A stretch of DNA of 64,000 nucleotides from Vibrio ruber DSM 16370. Its GTDB lineage: Bacteria; Pseudomonadota; Gammaproteobacteria; Enterobacterales; Vibrionaceae. The position numbers were made by a program, and so were the translations under genes. The stretch covers positions 18,919 to 82,918 of the forward strand of contig NZ_FULE01000042.1 in the NCBI RefSeq assembly GCF_900163965.1, given 5' to 3'. The notes under the pieces are model-generated. The model was not told where the DNA came from and made no database searches. It saw only the letters and a list, made by a program, of their open reading frames with translations. Within the stretch, counting starts at the first letter, position 1. The number at the start of each line of letters is the position of its first letter. This document shows, one piece after another, positions 49,023 to 57,913 of the stretch.

Positions 49023-49805
49023 TTACTGTTCAGGATGATAGCCCTCTTTAAGCTGATCTTCCTGAATAAATATTTGCTGAATGACACCTTCTGCGGCCAG
49101 TTCCTGATAAGCTTTTCTGACACGCTCGACCAGCGCTGAAGATGTATTGTGGCTAAATGCCAGATAATCTTCTGCATGAAACGCAAACAACACTTTCTGA
49201 TATTGATCCGCAGCTATCTTCAGGCTTTTGGCAATAATCGACATCGTTGATTCTTCCAATAGTAAAAAATCGAAACGCCTGCCGGTTAACATTAATAAAG
49301 TTTGTTCCGTGCTACTGACGGCATGAATACTTTCCCGGGGGAAATGATTGCGGATTAAAAAATCTTCGTAATAAGAACCTCTTAAAACGCCAATTTTGTA
49401 TTGCTTCATCTCCTCCAAGCTATTGACGGTTATTGCATTTGAAGTTAATCCGTAAAAATAGATACTCAGTTTGTGATTAACAGCACCGACCCATTGGAAA
49501 CGCCCTTCCCGTTCAGGAGTCTTACCCAGACAGGCCACCAAAAAATTTTCCCGATGCAAACCATAATTGTATATTCTGGCCCACGGCAAAATCCGGTACT
49601 GAAAAGGAATATCTGCACGCTCAAAAACTGCTTTCACCACCTCATAAGAAATACCGTGAATAATATCATCCTGCACATATGCATAGGTTCGCTCACTACA
49701 TGAAGCAACAACCGGTTGTTGCAGTTGATACGCTGCCCAAACGGGATAAGAACACAAGAAAATAGTCGTAAAGAACAATGAACGCCACATTTTGCACAGA
49801 TACAT
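49023..49805 (-). CDS. Orphan periplasmic solute-binding protein (family 3)
   Basis: The 260-residue exported protein has a signal peptide (WRSLFFTTIFLCSYPVWA). It has the two-lobed fold of family 3 amino-acid-binding proteins: GISYEVVKAVFERADIPFQYRILPW in lobe 1, IGVLRGSYYEDFL at the hinge and FDFLLLEEST in lobe 2. No permease or ATPase gene is nearby, so it may feed a distant transporter or act as a sensor accessory, as many Vibrio orphans of this type seem to. The start at 49805 or the in-frame ATG at 49790 cannot be separated. Ligand unknown. Confidence 0.75.
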   Translation of the reverse strand: MYLCKMWRSLFFTTIFLCSYPVWAAYQLQQPVVASCSERTYAYVQDDIIHGISYEVVKAVFERADIPFQYRILPWARIYNYGLHRENFLVACLGKTPEREGRFQWVGAVNHKLSIYFYGLTSNAITVNSLEEMKQYKIGVLRGSYYEDFLIRNHFPRESIHAVSSTEQTLLMLTGRRFDFLLLEESTMSIIAKSLKIAADQYQKVLFAFHAEDYLAFSHNTSSALVERVRKAYQELAAEGVIQQIFIQEDQLKEGYHPEQ

Positions 49806-50129
49806 AGAATTAATTTCACCAACGCATATAATCTCATCAATTGATGCGCATACATCCTTCGGTTCTTTCAGTGTAGGATAGCAAACACATAAAGACGATA
49901 AAGTTGGTCTTACACTTTTTGCAGAATAAACCTGACAGAGAATACGTCACCGCCCTCCGATTGTGTTTTGCCCGTCCCGTTGCATATCCCCCTGATACGT
50001 AAAAATCTCTCAGCCCAGCAAGGCGTGAGAGATTGAAAATTACGACAAACGAGCACCATCACTTCATCCCCGATGGCCCTCAACAGACAATATCACACAG
50101 ATATTGAGGGATTCGGGGATAACGTTCCA
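49806..50129. other. Region between dctM and the orphan binding protein
   Basis: No gene. It holds the dctM terminator (50001-50036) and a two-part inverted repeat at 50066-50120 (ATCCCCGA...TCGGGGAT outside, CCCTCA...TGAGGG inside) between that terminator and the dctM stop. The promoter of the orphan binding protein must lie near 49806-49990. Confidence 0.5.
50001..50036 (-). terminator. dctPQM operon terminator
   Basis: On the reverse strand AATCTCTCA pairs with TGAGAGATT, with inner GCC/GGC pairing, followed by a T-run. It lies about 100 bases after dctM. Confidence 0.8.
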
Positions 50130-51491
50130 TTATTTGGTAATGATTTCCGGCCCCATCAGTGTCGTCGGCAGCCAAGTTGAAACCCACGGCACGTAGGTGA
50201 CAATCAATAAGAACAGGAACATGATCGCAACCCAAGGTAATGCAGCTTTCACGACATTGAGCATCGACATACGTGCCACCCCAGCCGTCACGAACAGGTT
50301 CAGCCCGACAGGTGGTGTAATCATCCCGATTTCCATATTCACCACCATGATGATCCCCAGATGGATCGGGTCAATCCCGAGCTGAATCGCGATCGGGAAG
50401 ACCAGCGGTGCAACAATAATCAACAGCCCGGACGGTTCCATAAACTGCCCGCCAATCAGCAGTAACAAGTTGACGACAATCAGAAACGTGATGGGTCCTA
50501 AACCGGCAGAAAGCATTGAATTTGCGATCATCTGCGGCACTTGCTCTTCAGTGAGGACATGTTTGAGAATCAAAGCATTGGCAATGATAAACAGCAACAT
50601 AATCGTCAGCCGGCCAGCTTCACACAGCGTTTTCTTGGTATCCGGATGGACAAATGTCTGCAACACTTTCACAACACCCGGCAACGTATTCTCCCGGTCA
50701 GCAAATGGCCCCATGTCTTTATAGACAAAGTTGGCAATCAGGAAGGCATAAACCGCAGCCACCGCAGCCGCTTCAGTCGGGGTGAAAATCCCCCCATAAA
50801 TACCGCCCAGAATAATGACGATTAAAAACAATCCCCAGATAGCCTCACGTCCGGCAGCCATCAGTTCCCCCCAACCGACAAAGGGTTGTTTCGGGAGGTT
50901 CTTGACCCGGGCTGCAATATAAATAGCAACCATCAGCATCGCACCGGCGAGTAAACCGGGAATCACCCCGCCAAGGAACATCCGGCCGACAGAAACATCC
51001 GTTGCCGCAGCGTAGACCACCATGACAATTGACGGCGGAATTAAAATCCCCAGCGTTCCGGCATTACAAATCACCCCGGCGGCAAATCCTTTGGAGTAAC
51101 CATTTTTGACCATCCCGGCAATCACGATACTCCCGATAGCAACAACCGTTGCAGGAGAAGAGCCCGACAGTGCAGCAAACATCATACAAGCCATGACCGA
51201 AGCAATAGCAAGGCCACCGCGGAACCAGCCGACCAGTGCAATTGCAAAGCGGATAATTCGTTTGGCAACCCCACCGGTGGACATAAAGCTAGATGCGAGA
51301 ATAAAGAACGGAATCGCCAACAGTGTGTAGTGACCCGCAAAAGCATTGAATAATGTCTGGGCGACCGAAGCCAACGATGCATCCGAATGCAACATCAGAA
51401 ATACAATACTTGATAAACCCAGTGAGACAGCGATCGGCACACCGATAAGCATCAGGGCAATCACCATTAAAAAGAGAAATAAAACAGCCAT
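50130..51491 (-). CDS. dctM: TRAP transporter large permease DctM
   Basis: DctM is the ion-coupled translocation subunit of the C4-dicarboxylate TRAP transporter. The 453-residue membrane protein has about 12-13 helices and family motifs such as GVPIAVSLGLSS, PFFILASSFM and PPVGLNLFV. The ATG has AAGGAG eight bases upstream, and the gap to dctQ is only five bases. With DctP and DctQ it imports succinate, fumarate or malate using the sodium gradient. Confidence 0.95.
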   Translation of the reverse strand: MAVLFLFLMVIALMLIGVPIAVSLGLSSIVFLMLHSDASLASVAQTLFNAFAGHYTLLAIPFFILASSFMSTGGVAKRIIRFAIALVGWFRGGLAIASVMACMMFAALSGSSPATVVAIGSIVIAGMVKNGYSKGFAAGVICNAGTLGILIPPSIVMVVYAAATDVSVGRMFLGGVIPGLLAGAMLMVAIYIAARVKNLPKQPFVGWGELMAAGREAIWGLFLIVIILGGIYGGIFTPTEAAAVAAVYAFLIANFVYKDMGPFADRENTLPGVVKVLQTFVHPDTKKTLCEAGRLTIMLLFIIANALILKHVLTEEQVPQMIANSMLSAGLGPITFLIVVNLLLLIGGQFMEPSGLLIIVAPLVFPIAIQLGIDPIHLGIIMVVNMEIGMITPPVGLNLFVTAGVARMSMLNVVKAALPWVAIMFLFLLIVTYVPWVSTWLPTTLMGPEIITK

Positions 51492-51496
51492 GATGA

Positions 51497-52168
51497 TTAC
51501 TCCTTGCGATCCGATGACGGCATTGATTTTTCAGAATCCGCATCAATGTCTTGCTGCAATTCTGACTTCAGTGTTTCTAACTCGTCTTCTCCCTCATGCG
51601 AGGCAATCAGACGATCCATCTTGCCAGTCAAAATCTGGTACGCGGCTTGCGTAAAACGCAATGTCAGGAGCCCCATCCCGATAGGCAGCGCCATATACGG
51701 AATAAATCGTGGCAATTTCTCGTAAGCCTCGCCTTCATTGAGCCAGTCGGCTAAAAACTGGAGGAACCCCGGCATCGGAATATCATCGGTTTCATACCAA
51801 GCCCGTTCGGTAATAAACGGATGCCAATAGTTCCACGACCCAATCAACAGCAGCACGGCAAAACTCAAACAAGCGAATGCTGATAGCACCGCGAAGGTTT
51901 TCTTTAGTTTTGCCGGAGCAATGTTAATGATCACATCAACACCAATATGAAAGTGCTTTTTTACCCCATAAGACGCACCAACCAGAACCATCCAGGCAAA
52001 CATAAACACTGTCAGTTCAAGGGCCCACAGTATGTTGTCATTAAATACATAGCGACAGATGACATTGATAAACGTCAGTAAAGTCATCGTGCCTAAAAAG
52101 AATGCGATCAGAAATTCTTCAACCGAATCTGTAAAACGACCGACTTTAGAAAAGAAAGAATTGTCCAT
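51497..52168 (-). CDS. dctQ: TRAP transporter small permease DctQ
   Basis: DctQ is the four-helix small subunit that holds DctM and docks DctP. From the ATG at 52168 it has 223 residues. Helices at about 20-40, 55-72, 90-110 and 145-165 include NVICRYVFN and the WMVLVGASYGVKKHFHIGVD motif. It also has a longer acidic cytosolic tail (ELETLKSELQQDIDADSEK). Starts at 52195 and 52186 are in frame; the inner start fits the family best but its ribosome site is weak. It is separated from dctP by a strong hairpin. Confidence 0.9.
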   Translation of the reverse strand: MDNSFFSKVGRFTDSVEEFLIAFFLGTMTLLTFINVICRYVFNDNILWALELTVFMFAWMVLVGASYGVKKHFHIGVDVIINIAPAKLKKTFAVLSAFACLSFAVLLLIGSWNYWHPFITERAWYETDDIPMPGFLQFLADWLNEGEAYEKLPRFIPYMALPIGMGLLTLRFTQAAYQILTGKMDRLIASHEGEDELETLKSELQQDIDADSEKSMPSSDRKE

Positions 52169-52199
52169 AACTATCTTCGCTCTCATTGTTATCATCTAG

Positions 52200-52226
52200 G
52201 TGCCCCACTCCGGTGGCGTGGGGCAC
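52200..52226 (-). promoter_or_regulatory. Strong hairpin between dctP and dctQ
   Basis: The 9-bp perfect stem GTGCCCCAC/GTGGGGCAC has a nine-base GC-rich loop and no T-run after it. In a dctPQM transcript it would protect the dctP 3' end or partly stop transcription, giving more binding protein than permease. Confidence 0.65.
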
Positions 52227-52250
52227 ATGTTTATAGCGTGACTACGACAG

Positions 52251-53255
52251 TTACTTCTTGTTTGCTGCGAGTGCATCTTCGATCAGATCATGACCGATAT
52301 TTTTCTCAAATTTCTTCCAGACAGGTTTGAGCGCATCAACCCATTTCTGACGTTGAGCAGGTGTCAGCGTTCGCACCACACCACCGGCATCGATAATGTT
52401 CTGACGGTTGGTCAGGTTGACTTTAGTTGATTCAGCATTACGGGTCGCCGTGACTTCCTTGAGAATCTGTGCAAACTGATTGCGCACATCATCAGGCAGG
52501 CCGTCCCAGAATTTCGTTGAGGTCACCACGAGATAATCCAGAATGCCGTGGTTGGTTTCGGTAATACCGTCCTGAACTTCGAAGAATTTCTTACCGTAGA
52601 TATTGGACCAAGTATTTTCCTGACCATCAATGACGCCGGTCTGTAAGCCACCGTACACTTCTTTAAACGACATCTTTTGTGGGTTAGCTCCCAACTGCTC
52701 GAATTGAGCGACCAGAACATCAGACGCCTGAACGCGGAATTTCAATCCTTTGGCATCTTTTGGATCAATCAGCGGTTTGTTGGCAGACAACTGTTTCATC
52801 CCGTTGTGCCAGAATGCCAAACCCTGCAATCCGCGGCGTTTCATGGCATTTTTCAGTTTATCGCCGGCAGCAGAGTTCTGGAAACGGTCAACCGCTGCAA
52901 CATCGTCAAACAAAAATGGCAAATCGAAAATACGATATTTTTTGGTGAATTTTTCAAACTTGGAAAGAGAAGGGGCCGCGAGTTGCACATCGCCATTTAA
53001 AAGGGCTTCCAAGACTTTATCATCATCATACAGGGTTGAGTTCGGGAAAACTTCCATACAAACTTTTCCGTCCATCTCTTTGTTGACTCGCTTAGCAAGC
53101 AATGCTGCGGCAATCCCTTTCGGATGTTTATCCGTATTGGTGACATGGCTGAATTTAATCACGGTTTCACCCGGGTCACAGCCTTCGGAAGCCGCGGCAT
53201 TAAAACTGGTCGCAGCAAGTATAGATACAGTCAGTAATGTGAAAGGCTTAAACAT
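52251..53255 (-). CDS. dctP: C4-dicarboxylate-binding protein DctP
   Basis: DctP is the periplasmic binding protein of the TRAP transporter. From the ATG at 53255 it has 334 residues. GGAG six bases upstream decides the start. The signal peptide is MFKPFTLLTVSILAATSFNAAA. Family motifs include IKFSHVTNTDKHPKG, the conserved LKFRVQASDVLV with its carboxylate-binding Arg, and GVIDGQENTWSNI. The upstream region carries a sigma-54 promoter with GG-N10-GC spacing, fitting control by DctB/DctD. Confidence 0.95.
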   Translation of the reverse strand: MFKPFTLLTVSILAATSFNAAASEGCDPGETVIKFSHVTNTDKHPKGIAAALLAKRVNKEMDGKVCMEVFPNSTLYDDDKVLEALLNGDVQLAAPSLSKFEKFTKKYRIFDLPFLFDDVAAVDRFQNSAAGDKLKNAMKRRGLQGLAFWHNGMKQLSANKPLIDPKDAKGLKFRVQASDVLVAQFEQLGANPQKMSFKEVYGGLQTGVIDGQENTWSNIYGKKFFEVQDGITETNHGILDYLVVTSTKFWDGLPDDVRNQFAQILKEVTATRNAESTKVNLTNRQNIIDAGGVVRTLTPAQRQKWVDALKPVWKKFEKNIGHDLIEDALAANKK

Positions 53256-53314
53256 CTTTTTCTCCTTGTTATAGAAACTGAATACCTGCTTGGTATTCAC
53301 GTTATTGACAACAA

Positions 53315-53331
53315 GGCAAATAACGAGCCAA
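53315..53331 (-). promoter_or_regulatory. Candidate sigma-54 promoter of dctPQM
   Basis: The reverse strand reads TTGGCTCGTTATTTGCC, matching the -24/-12 consensus TGGCACG-N4-TTGC with GG and GC ten bases apart. It lies about 60 bases before dctP. A palindrome AGCAA-CA-TTGCT at 53377-53388 and a nearby AGCAAC repeat, about 45-75 bases further upstream, could be DctD sites. Confidence 0.7.
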
Positions 53332-53570
53332 CACCCATCAACAAATAAAACAAATTAGTAACAACAGCAACTTAAGAGCAACATTGCTGTAAAACTGATC
53401 AATCCGTCAGGAAAACATCAGGCAAGAATGGGTGAAAAACCCTCCATCCCCTCCCGGCCAATGGGTCAGAAATGACACATCCCTGAACAATCTTACGTTC
53501 ACTCAGGGATGGTCTCGGTCAGGAAAGAATGGTGATAAAAACTGAACGTCAGTTAAGGATAGACGTTAGC

Positions 53571-55037
53571 TTATGACGAACAGCTGATTTCGAGACATTT
53601 TCCCCATGCCGGTGGCTGCTCAGCATAGGATTCATACATCGGCTGCTCATCATAGGGAGCTCTTAAAACCGTAAGCAATTGCTCTAACGGCTGAAAGTCA
53701 CCCTGTTCAGCAGCATCTATCACTTGTTGGGCAAGATAGTTACGGAGGATATATTTCGGGTTGACCTGACGCATCGACTGGCAGCGCTGTTCTACCGTAT
53801 CCGACTCCTGCTCACAACGGGCAAGATACTGTTGTAACCACTGCTTCGCGGCATCCTGGTTCTCAAATAACGTCGTGACCGTTTCAAGCGGTTGGTGATC
53901 CAGCGATGAGAGCCGCCGGAAAAACAGTGTGTAGTCAACCCGGTTATCCGCCATCAGTCTAAACATCTCATCACACAGTTGACTATCCTCGTCCCGGCGC
54001 TGTTGTAATCCGAGTTTACTACGGAGCAAACGACTGTATTCCAGATTGAGCTGTACACTATAAGTTTGCAACACCACTTCCAGTTCAGCTTTATCAACCA
54101 GCGGCGTCAGTGCCTTCGCCAATGCAGTCAAGTTCCACAGACCGATCCCCGGTTGCATATCAAATGCATAACGCCCCTGATAATCGGAATGGTTGCAGAT
54201 AAAATGGGGATCATAATCATCCAGAAACGCAAATGGGCCATAATCGAAGGTTTGCCCGAGAATCGACATATTGTCAGTATTCATGACCCCATGCGCAAAG
54301 CCGTACGCTTGCCAAAAAGCGATCATTTCAGCGGTTCGTTTGACAACTTCGCGGAACATCGCCAGATACACCGGCTCTCGCGGTGATTCTGATGAGGGTT
54401 CAAGTTCCGGGAAATGCCAGGCGATGACTTTATCGGCCAGCAAACGTAAGTCATCATGCTGCCCGGTATAGAAAAAGTGTTCAAAATGGCCAAAACGGAT
54501 GTGCGTTTCTGCCAGACGAATCAGTAAAGCGCCCTGCTCAACGCGTTCACGGTACACGGGGGTATCACTGACCATCATCCCCAACGCCCGGGTGGTTTGA
54601 TTCCCCAGCGCTGCCATTGCTTCACTGCACAGATATTCTCGGATGGTGGAACGTAACACCGCCCGACCATCCCCCATTCGGGAATACGGTGTCAGCCCGG
54701 CGCCTTTAAGGTGCACATCAAACCAACGCCCTTGCTGATCGGCAATCGCACCGAATAATAACCCTCGCCCATCCCCCAGTGCCGGGTTATAGACCCCGAA
54801 CTGATGGCCGGCATACTTCATCGCCAACGGTTGAAAATAGTCCGGAACTTCACCATCGGAAAAGATCTGTAACCAGAGATCATCAGGCGTCTCGCTCAGA
54901 CCAAAACTGGCAGCGAGCGGCGCATTCCAAGTCACCCAGTGAGGATTATCCACTGGTGTTGGCATAACCCGGGTGTAAAAGCTTTGCGGCAGCTCAGCAT
55001 AACGGTGGCTGATCGGTAATTGTTGCCAAAGAGACAT
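53571..55037 (-). CDS. selO: Protein adenylyltransferase SelO (YdiU)
   Basis: SelO is a pseudokinase-fold enzyme that binds ATP in a flipped orientation and AMPylates proteins, with a role in redox stress. The 488-residue protein has the conserved [16 protein letters not shown] and [10 protein letters not shown] motifs and the catalytic-loop region [22 protein letters not shown] supplies the metal ligand. The C-terminus ends in CSS, where eukaryotic homologues carry selenocysteine; here the cysteine is encoded by TGC. The ATG at 55037 (MSLWQQLPI) fits the family better than 55055. It is monocistronic and follows nagE on the same strand after about 270 bases. Confidence 0.93.
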   Translation of the reverse strand: MSLWQQLPISHRYAELPQSFYTRVMPTPVDNPHWVTWNAPLAASFGLSETPDDLWLQIFSDGEVPDYFQPLAMKYAGHQFGVYNPALGDGRGLLFGAIADQQGRWFDVHLKGAGLTPYSRMGDGRAVLRSTIREYLCSEAMAALGNQTTRALGMMVSDTPVYRERVEQGALLIRLAETHIRFGHFEHFFYTGQHDDLRLLADKVIAWHFPELEPSSESPREPVYLAMFREVVKRTAEMIAFWQAYGFAHGVMNTDNMSILGQTFDYGPFAFLDDYDPHFICNHSDYQGRYAFDMQPGIGLWNLTALAKALTPLVDKAELEVVLQTYSVQLNLEYSRLLRSKLGLQQRRDEDSQLCDEMFRLMADNRVDYTLFFRRLSSLDHQPLETVTTLFENQDAAKQWLQQYLARCEQESDTVEQRCQSMRQVNPKYILRNYLAQQVIDAAEQGDFQPLEQLLTVLRAPYDEQPMYESYAEQPPAWGKCLEISCSS

Positions 55038-55212
55038 AAGGTGTTTCCGTTTCAATCTATCTCTGTCAACCTTACCAATTACCTGACTTATTTGCTAGGT
55101 TATTTCATCCATTGAGGGCGTGCAAGTCAGCATCGCTCCGGCAGATAAGAAAAAACTGCGTCAACTCCCCGCCTCTCAATCAGTATCAATTGCTCAGCGC
55201 ACATTATCCAGC

Positions 55213-55248
55213 GCAAAAAAAGAGCGTACGAAATCGCACACTCTTTCT
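55213..55248 (-). terminator. nagE terminator
   Basis: On the reverse strand AAAGAGTGTGCG pairs with CGTACGCTCTTT (two G-U pairs), followed by a T-run. It lies downstream of nagE and upstream of selO. Confidence 0.75.
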
Positions 55249-55308
55249 TCATGACTATCAGTTGAATCCCCGGGTCCCGAGCATTCACACAGAAGTCCTC
55301 ATCTTCAC

Positions 55309-56811
55309 TTAGTCATATTCAGCGTCGCCTTTCATCGCATTCGCGACCAATTCAGCCTTAGCACCCAATACAACCTGCAAGTCGGTGCGATTCAGCTTCA
55401 CAACCCCGCTGGCACCCAATGCTTTGATTTTTACTTCATCGATCTGAGCCATATTGTTCACAGAAAGACGCAAGCGTGTAATACATGCATCAATTTGTTT
55501 CAGATTATCACGGCCACCCAAGGCTTGAATATATTCATCTGCCAGCGTCTGAATATCTTCAGAGGCTGCGGACGGACGGACTGTCGCTTCATCTTTTTCT
55601 CTGCCCGGGGTCGGAATATCAAACCAACGGATAGCAAAGTAAAAGATACAGAAATAGATCACACCGAAGCATAATCCCACCACCAGCAATAGCCCCGGTT
55701 TGGTTGCCAGTCCCCAGTTGATCACAAAGTCAAACAGACCTGCGGAGAAACCAAAACCATCGAGAATCCCCAGATAGTTGGTCACAACCAGCGAGATCCC
55801 GGTCAGTATCGCATGGATGATGTATAACACCGGTGCAAGGAACATAAACAGGAACTCAAGTGGCTCAGTCACACCAGTCAAAAATGCGGTTAACGCCACA
55901 GACAGCAAAATCCCGCCTACTTGCGGACGACGACTTTTCGGTGCGGCCATGTACATGGCAAATGCAGCACCGGGCAAACCAAACATCATGATTGGGAAGT
56001 AACCGGTCATAAATACCCCGGCTGATGGGTCACCCGCGAAAAAGCGGTTAAGATCGCCACGCGTCGTTTCGGTCGCAATACTCTGAATCACACTGCCGTC
56101 AATGGTTGAAATCGCACCACCAACACTTAATGTTTTCGCCACTTCAGGCGCAAGACATAAGTTATGCAACCCACCGACTAACTCGTAAGTGACTTTGGTA
56201 CACTCACCCAATCCGAACCAGAAAATGGAGTTTAAAACATGATGTAACCCGACTGGGATCAGCGCACGATTTAACGTTCCGTAGACAAACTCTCCCCATG
56301 CACCGGAATGCGCGACGGTATGACCAAAAGAGTCGATACCATGTTGAATTGCAGGCCAGACAACACCACTGATACCCGCCAGAATGAGCGTTATCAGACC
56401 GGTCATAATCGGGACTAACCGTTTTCCACCGAAAAATGCAAGATAAGCCGGTAAACTGGTTTGATGAAAGCGGTTATAGACATGACCGGCAACGACCCCT
56501 GCAACGATCCCACCAAAGAATGACATATTGATATCCGCATTGATGGTTTTAGCCGCTTCCGTCAGCACCAGATATCCGACGGCGCCCGCTAAACCGGCAG
56601 CCCCTGCATCACCGCGAGATAAACCAACGGCAATACCAATGGCAAACAACAACGGTAACTGGCCGAAGATGGCACCGCCCGCCTGAGCCATAAATGCAAT
56701 ATTCAACATATCCGGTTGTCCGAGCCTTAATAAAATCGCGGCCACCGGCAAGATAGCAATCGGCAACATAATTGCCTTGCCAAGTTTTTGTAAATACCCC
56801 AGTACGTTCAT
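55309..56811 (-). CDS. nagE: N-acetylglucosamine PTS permease, EIICB
   Basis: The protein imports and phosphorylates GlcNAc to GlcNAc-6-phosphate. It has 500 residues from ATG 56811 (GGAGG five bases upstream). The EIIC domain (about 1-380, start MNVLGYLQKLGKAIMLPIA and GVTEPLEFLFMF) leads to an EIIB domain (about 415-500) with the phosphorylated Cys in DACITRLRL. The EIIA domain present in E. coli NagE is absent, so an external EIIA must supply phosphate. It is divergent from nagBAC, the classic GlcNAc locus, and probably under NagC control. Confidence 0.93.
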   Translation of the reverse strand: MNVLGYLQKLGKAIMLPIAILPVAAILLRLGQPDMLNIAFMAQAGGAIFGQLPLLFAIGIAVGLSRGDAGAAGLAGAVGYLVLTEAAKTINADINMSFFGGIVAGVVAGHVYNRFHQTSLPAYLAFFGGKRLVPIMTGLITLILAGISGVVWPAIQHGIDSFGHTVAHSGAWGEFVYGTLNRALIPVGLHHVLNSIFWFGLGECTKVTYELVGGLHNLCLAPEVAKTLSVGGAISTIDGSVIQSIATETTRGDLNRFFAGDPSAGVFMTGYFPIMMFGLPGAAFAMYMAAPKSRRPQVGGILLSVALTAFLTGVTEPLEFLFMFLAPVLYIIHAILTGISLVVTNYLGILDGFGFSAGLFDFVINWGLATKPGLLLVVGLCFGVIYFCIFYFAIRWFDIPTPGREKDEATVRPSAASEDIQTLADEYIQALGGRDNLKQIDACITRLRLSVNNMAQIDEVKIKALGASGVVKLNRTDLQVVLGAKAELVANAMKGDAEYD

Positions 56812-57100
56812 TGCATCCTCCATCACATGATTCGTACATTACACAGACATCTTAATTCATCCAGTAAACTAAGACCTAATATATATGTCACAAAAATGAT
56901 AATTTTGTAAAGCACAACGACATTTTATTTGCACTTAATCGAAAGTTTATTCAATATATAAATTAAGTCCACTTTAAACTCTGGTATTCTCAGGTAGTGA
57001 TTTCCTCAGGCATGTATGAGCAAAACAGATACAAATAGGCCAGTGAACACGCAATCCCTGCGACGAGTCAGAGTGTCAGTATGATGCATGGAGAGAAAAA
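56812..57100. promoter_or_regulatory. Divergent nagE-nagB control region
   Basis: About 290 AT-rich bases lie between nagE and nagB, where NagC and CRP act in related bacteria. A TGTCACAAAA element (about 56886) resembles half of a CRP site. No complete NagC or CRP palindrome could be fixed by eye. Confidence 0.45.
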
Positions 57101-57913
57101 ATGCGTTTATTACCTTTGCAAAACAAGCAACAAGTCGGCAACTGGACCGCACACTATATCGTTGAAAAAATCAAAGCTTTTCAGCCAACGGCCGAGCGTC
57201 CTTTTGTATTGGGCTTACCCACCGGCAGTACGCCACTGACGACATATCAGGCACTGATCCGACTCTATCAGGCTGGTGAAGTCAGTTTCGAACATGTGGC
57301 CACATTCAACATGGACGAGTATGTCGGACTGCCGCCGGAACATCCTCAAAGTTATCACCACTTTATGTTTGAAAACTTTTTTAACCATGTTGATATCCAG
57401 AAGAAGAATATTCACATTTTAAATGGCATGGCGCCTGATTTAGAGGCAGAATGTCAAGCCTATGAAGCAACGATTAAGCAGGTCGGTGGTATTCATCTCT
57501 TCTTTGGCGGTGTCGGCAGTGACGGTCATATCGCCTTTAATGAACCGGCCTCGTCTTTAGCATCGAGAACTCGCATCAAGACTCTGACCCAAGAAACCAT
57601 CATTGATAACGCCCGTTTCTTTGACAACGATGTCAATCAGGTGCCGAAAATGGCGCTCACCGTCGGTGTCGGCACATTACTGGATGCCAAAGAAGTCTTG
57701 ATTCTTGCCACCGGGCCGAATAAAGCATTAGCAGTTCAGGCTGGTGTTGAAGGCGCAGTCAACCATTTGTGGACCATTTCTGCTTTGCAGATGCATCCCC
57801 GGAGTATTCTGATCTGTGATGAACCGGCAGCAATGGAACTGAAAGTCAAAACATTACGCTATTTTCAGCAACTTGAAGCGGCTGAGATTGATAAATTTGG
57901 AGGAACAGAATAA
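57101..57913 (+). CDS. nagB: Glucosamine-6-phosphate deaminase NagB
   Basis: NagB converts glucosamine-6-phosphate to fructose-6-phosphate and ammonia. The 270-residue protein carries the substrate loop LPTGSTPL, the FNMDEYVGL motif with the proton-transfer Asp, and [16 protein letters not shown] with the catalytic Asp and His. HTRIKTLT-type allosteric-loop residues of the E. coli enzyme are approximated by [12 protein letters not shown]. Its TAA is directly followed by the nagA ATG, so the two are tightly coupled. Confidence 0.96.
   Translation: MRLLPLQNKQQVGNWTAHYIVEKIKAFQPTAERPFVLGLPTGSTPLTTYQALIRLYQAGEVSFEHVATFNMDEYVGLPPEHPQSYHHFMFENFFNHVDIQKKNIHILNGMAPDLEAECQAYEATIKQVGGIHLFFGGVGSDGHIAFNEPASSLASRTRIKTLTQETIIDNARFFDNDVNQVPKMALTVGVGTLLDAKEVLILATGPNKALAVQAGVEGAVNHLWTISALQMHPRSILICDEPAAMELKVKTLRYFQQLEAAEIDKFGGTE

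Noticed and set aside
56880..57000. NagC operator between nagE and nagB
   Set aside because: Expected by context, but no palindrome could be placed with confidence by eye.
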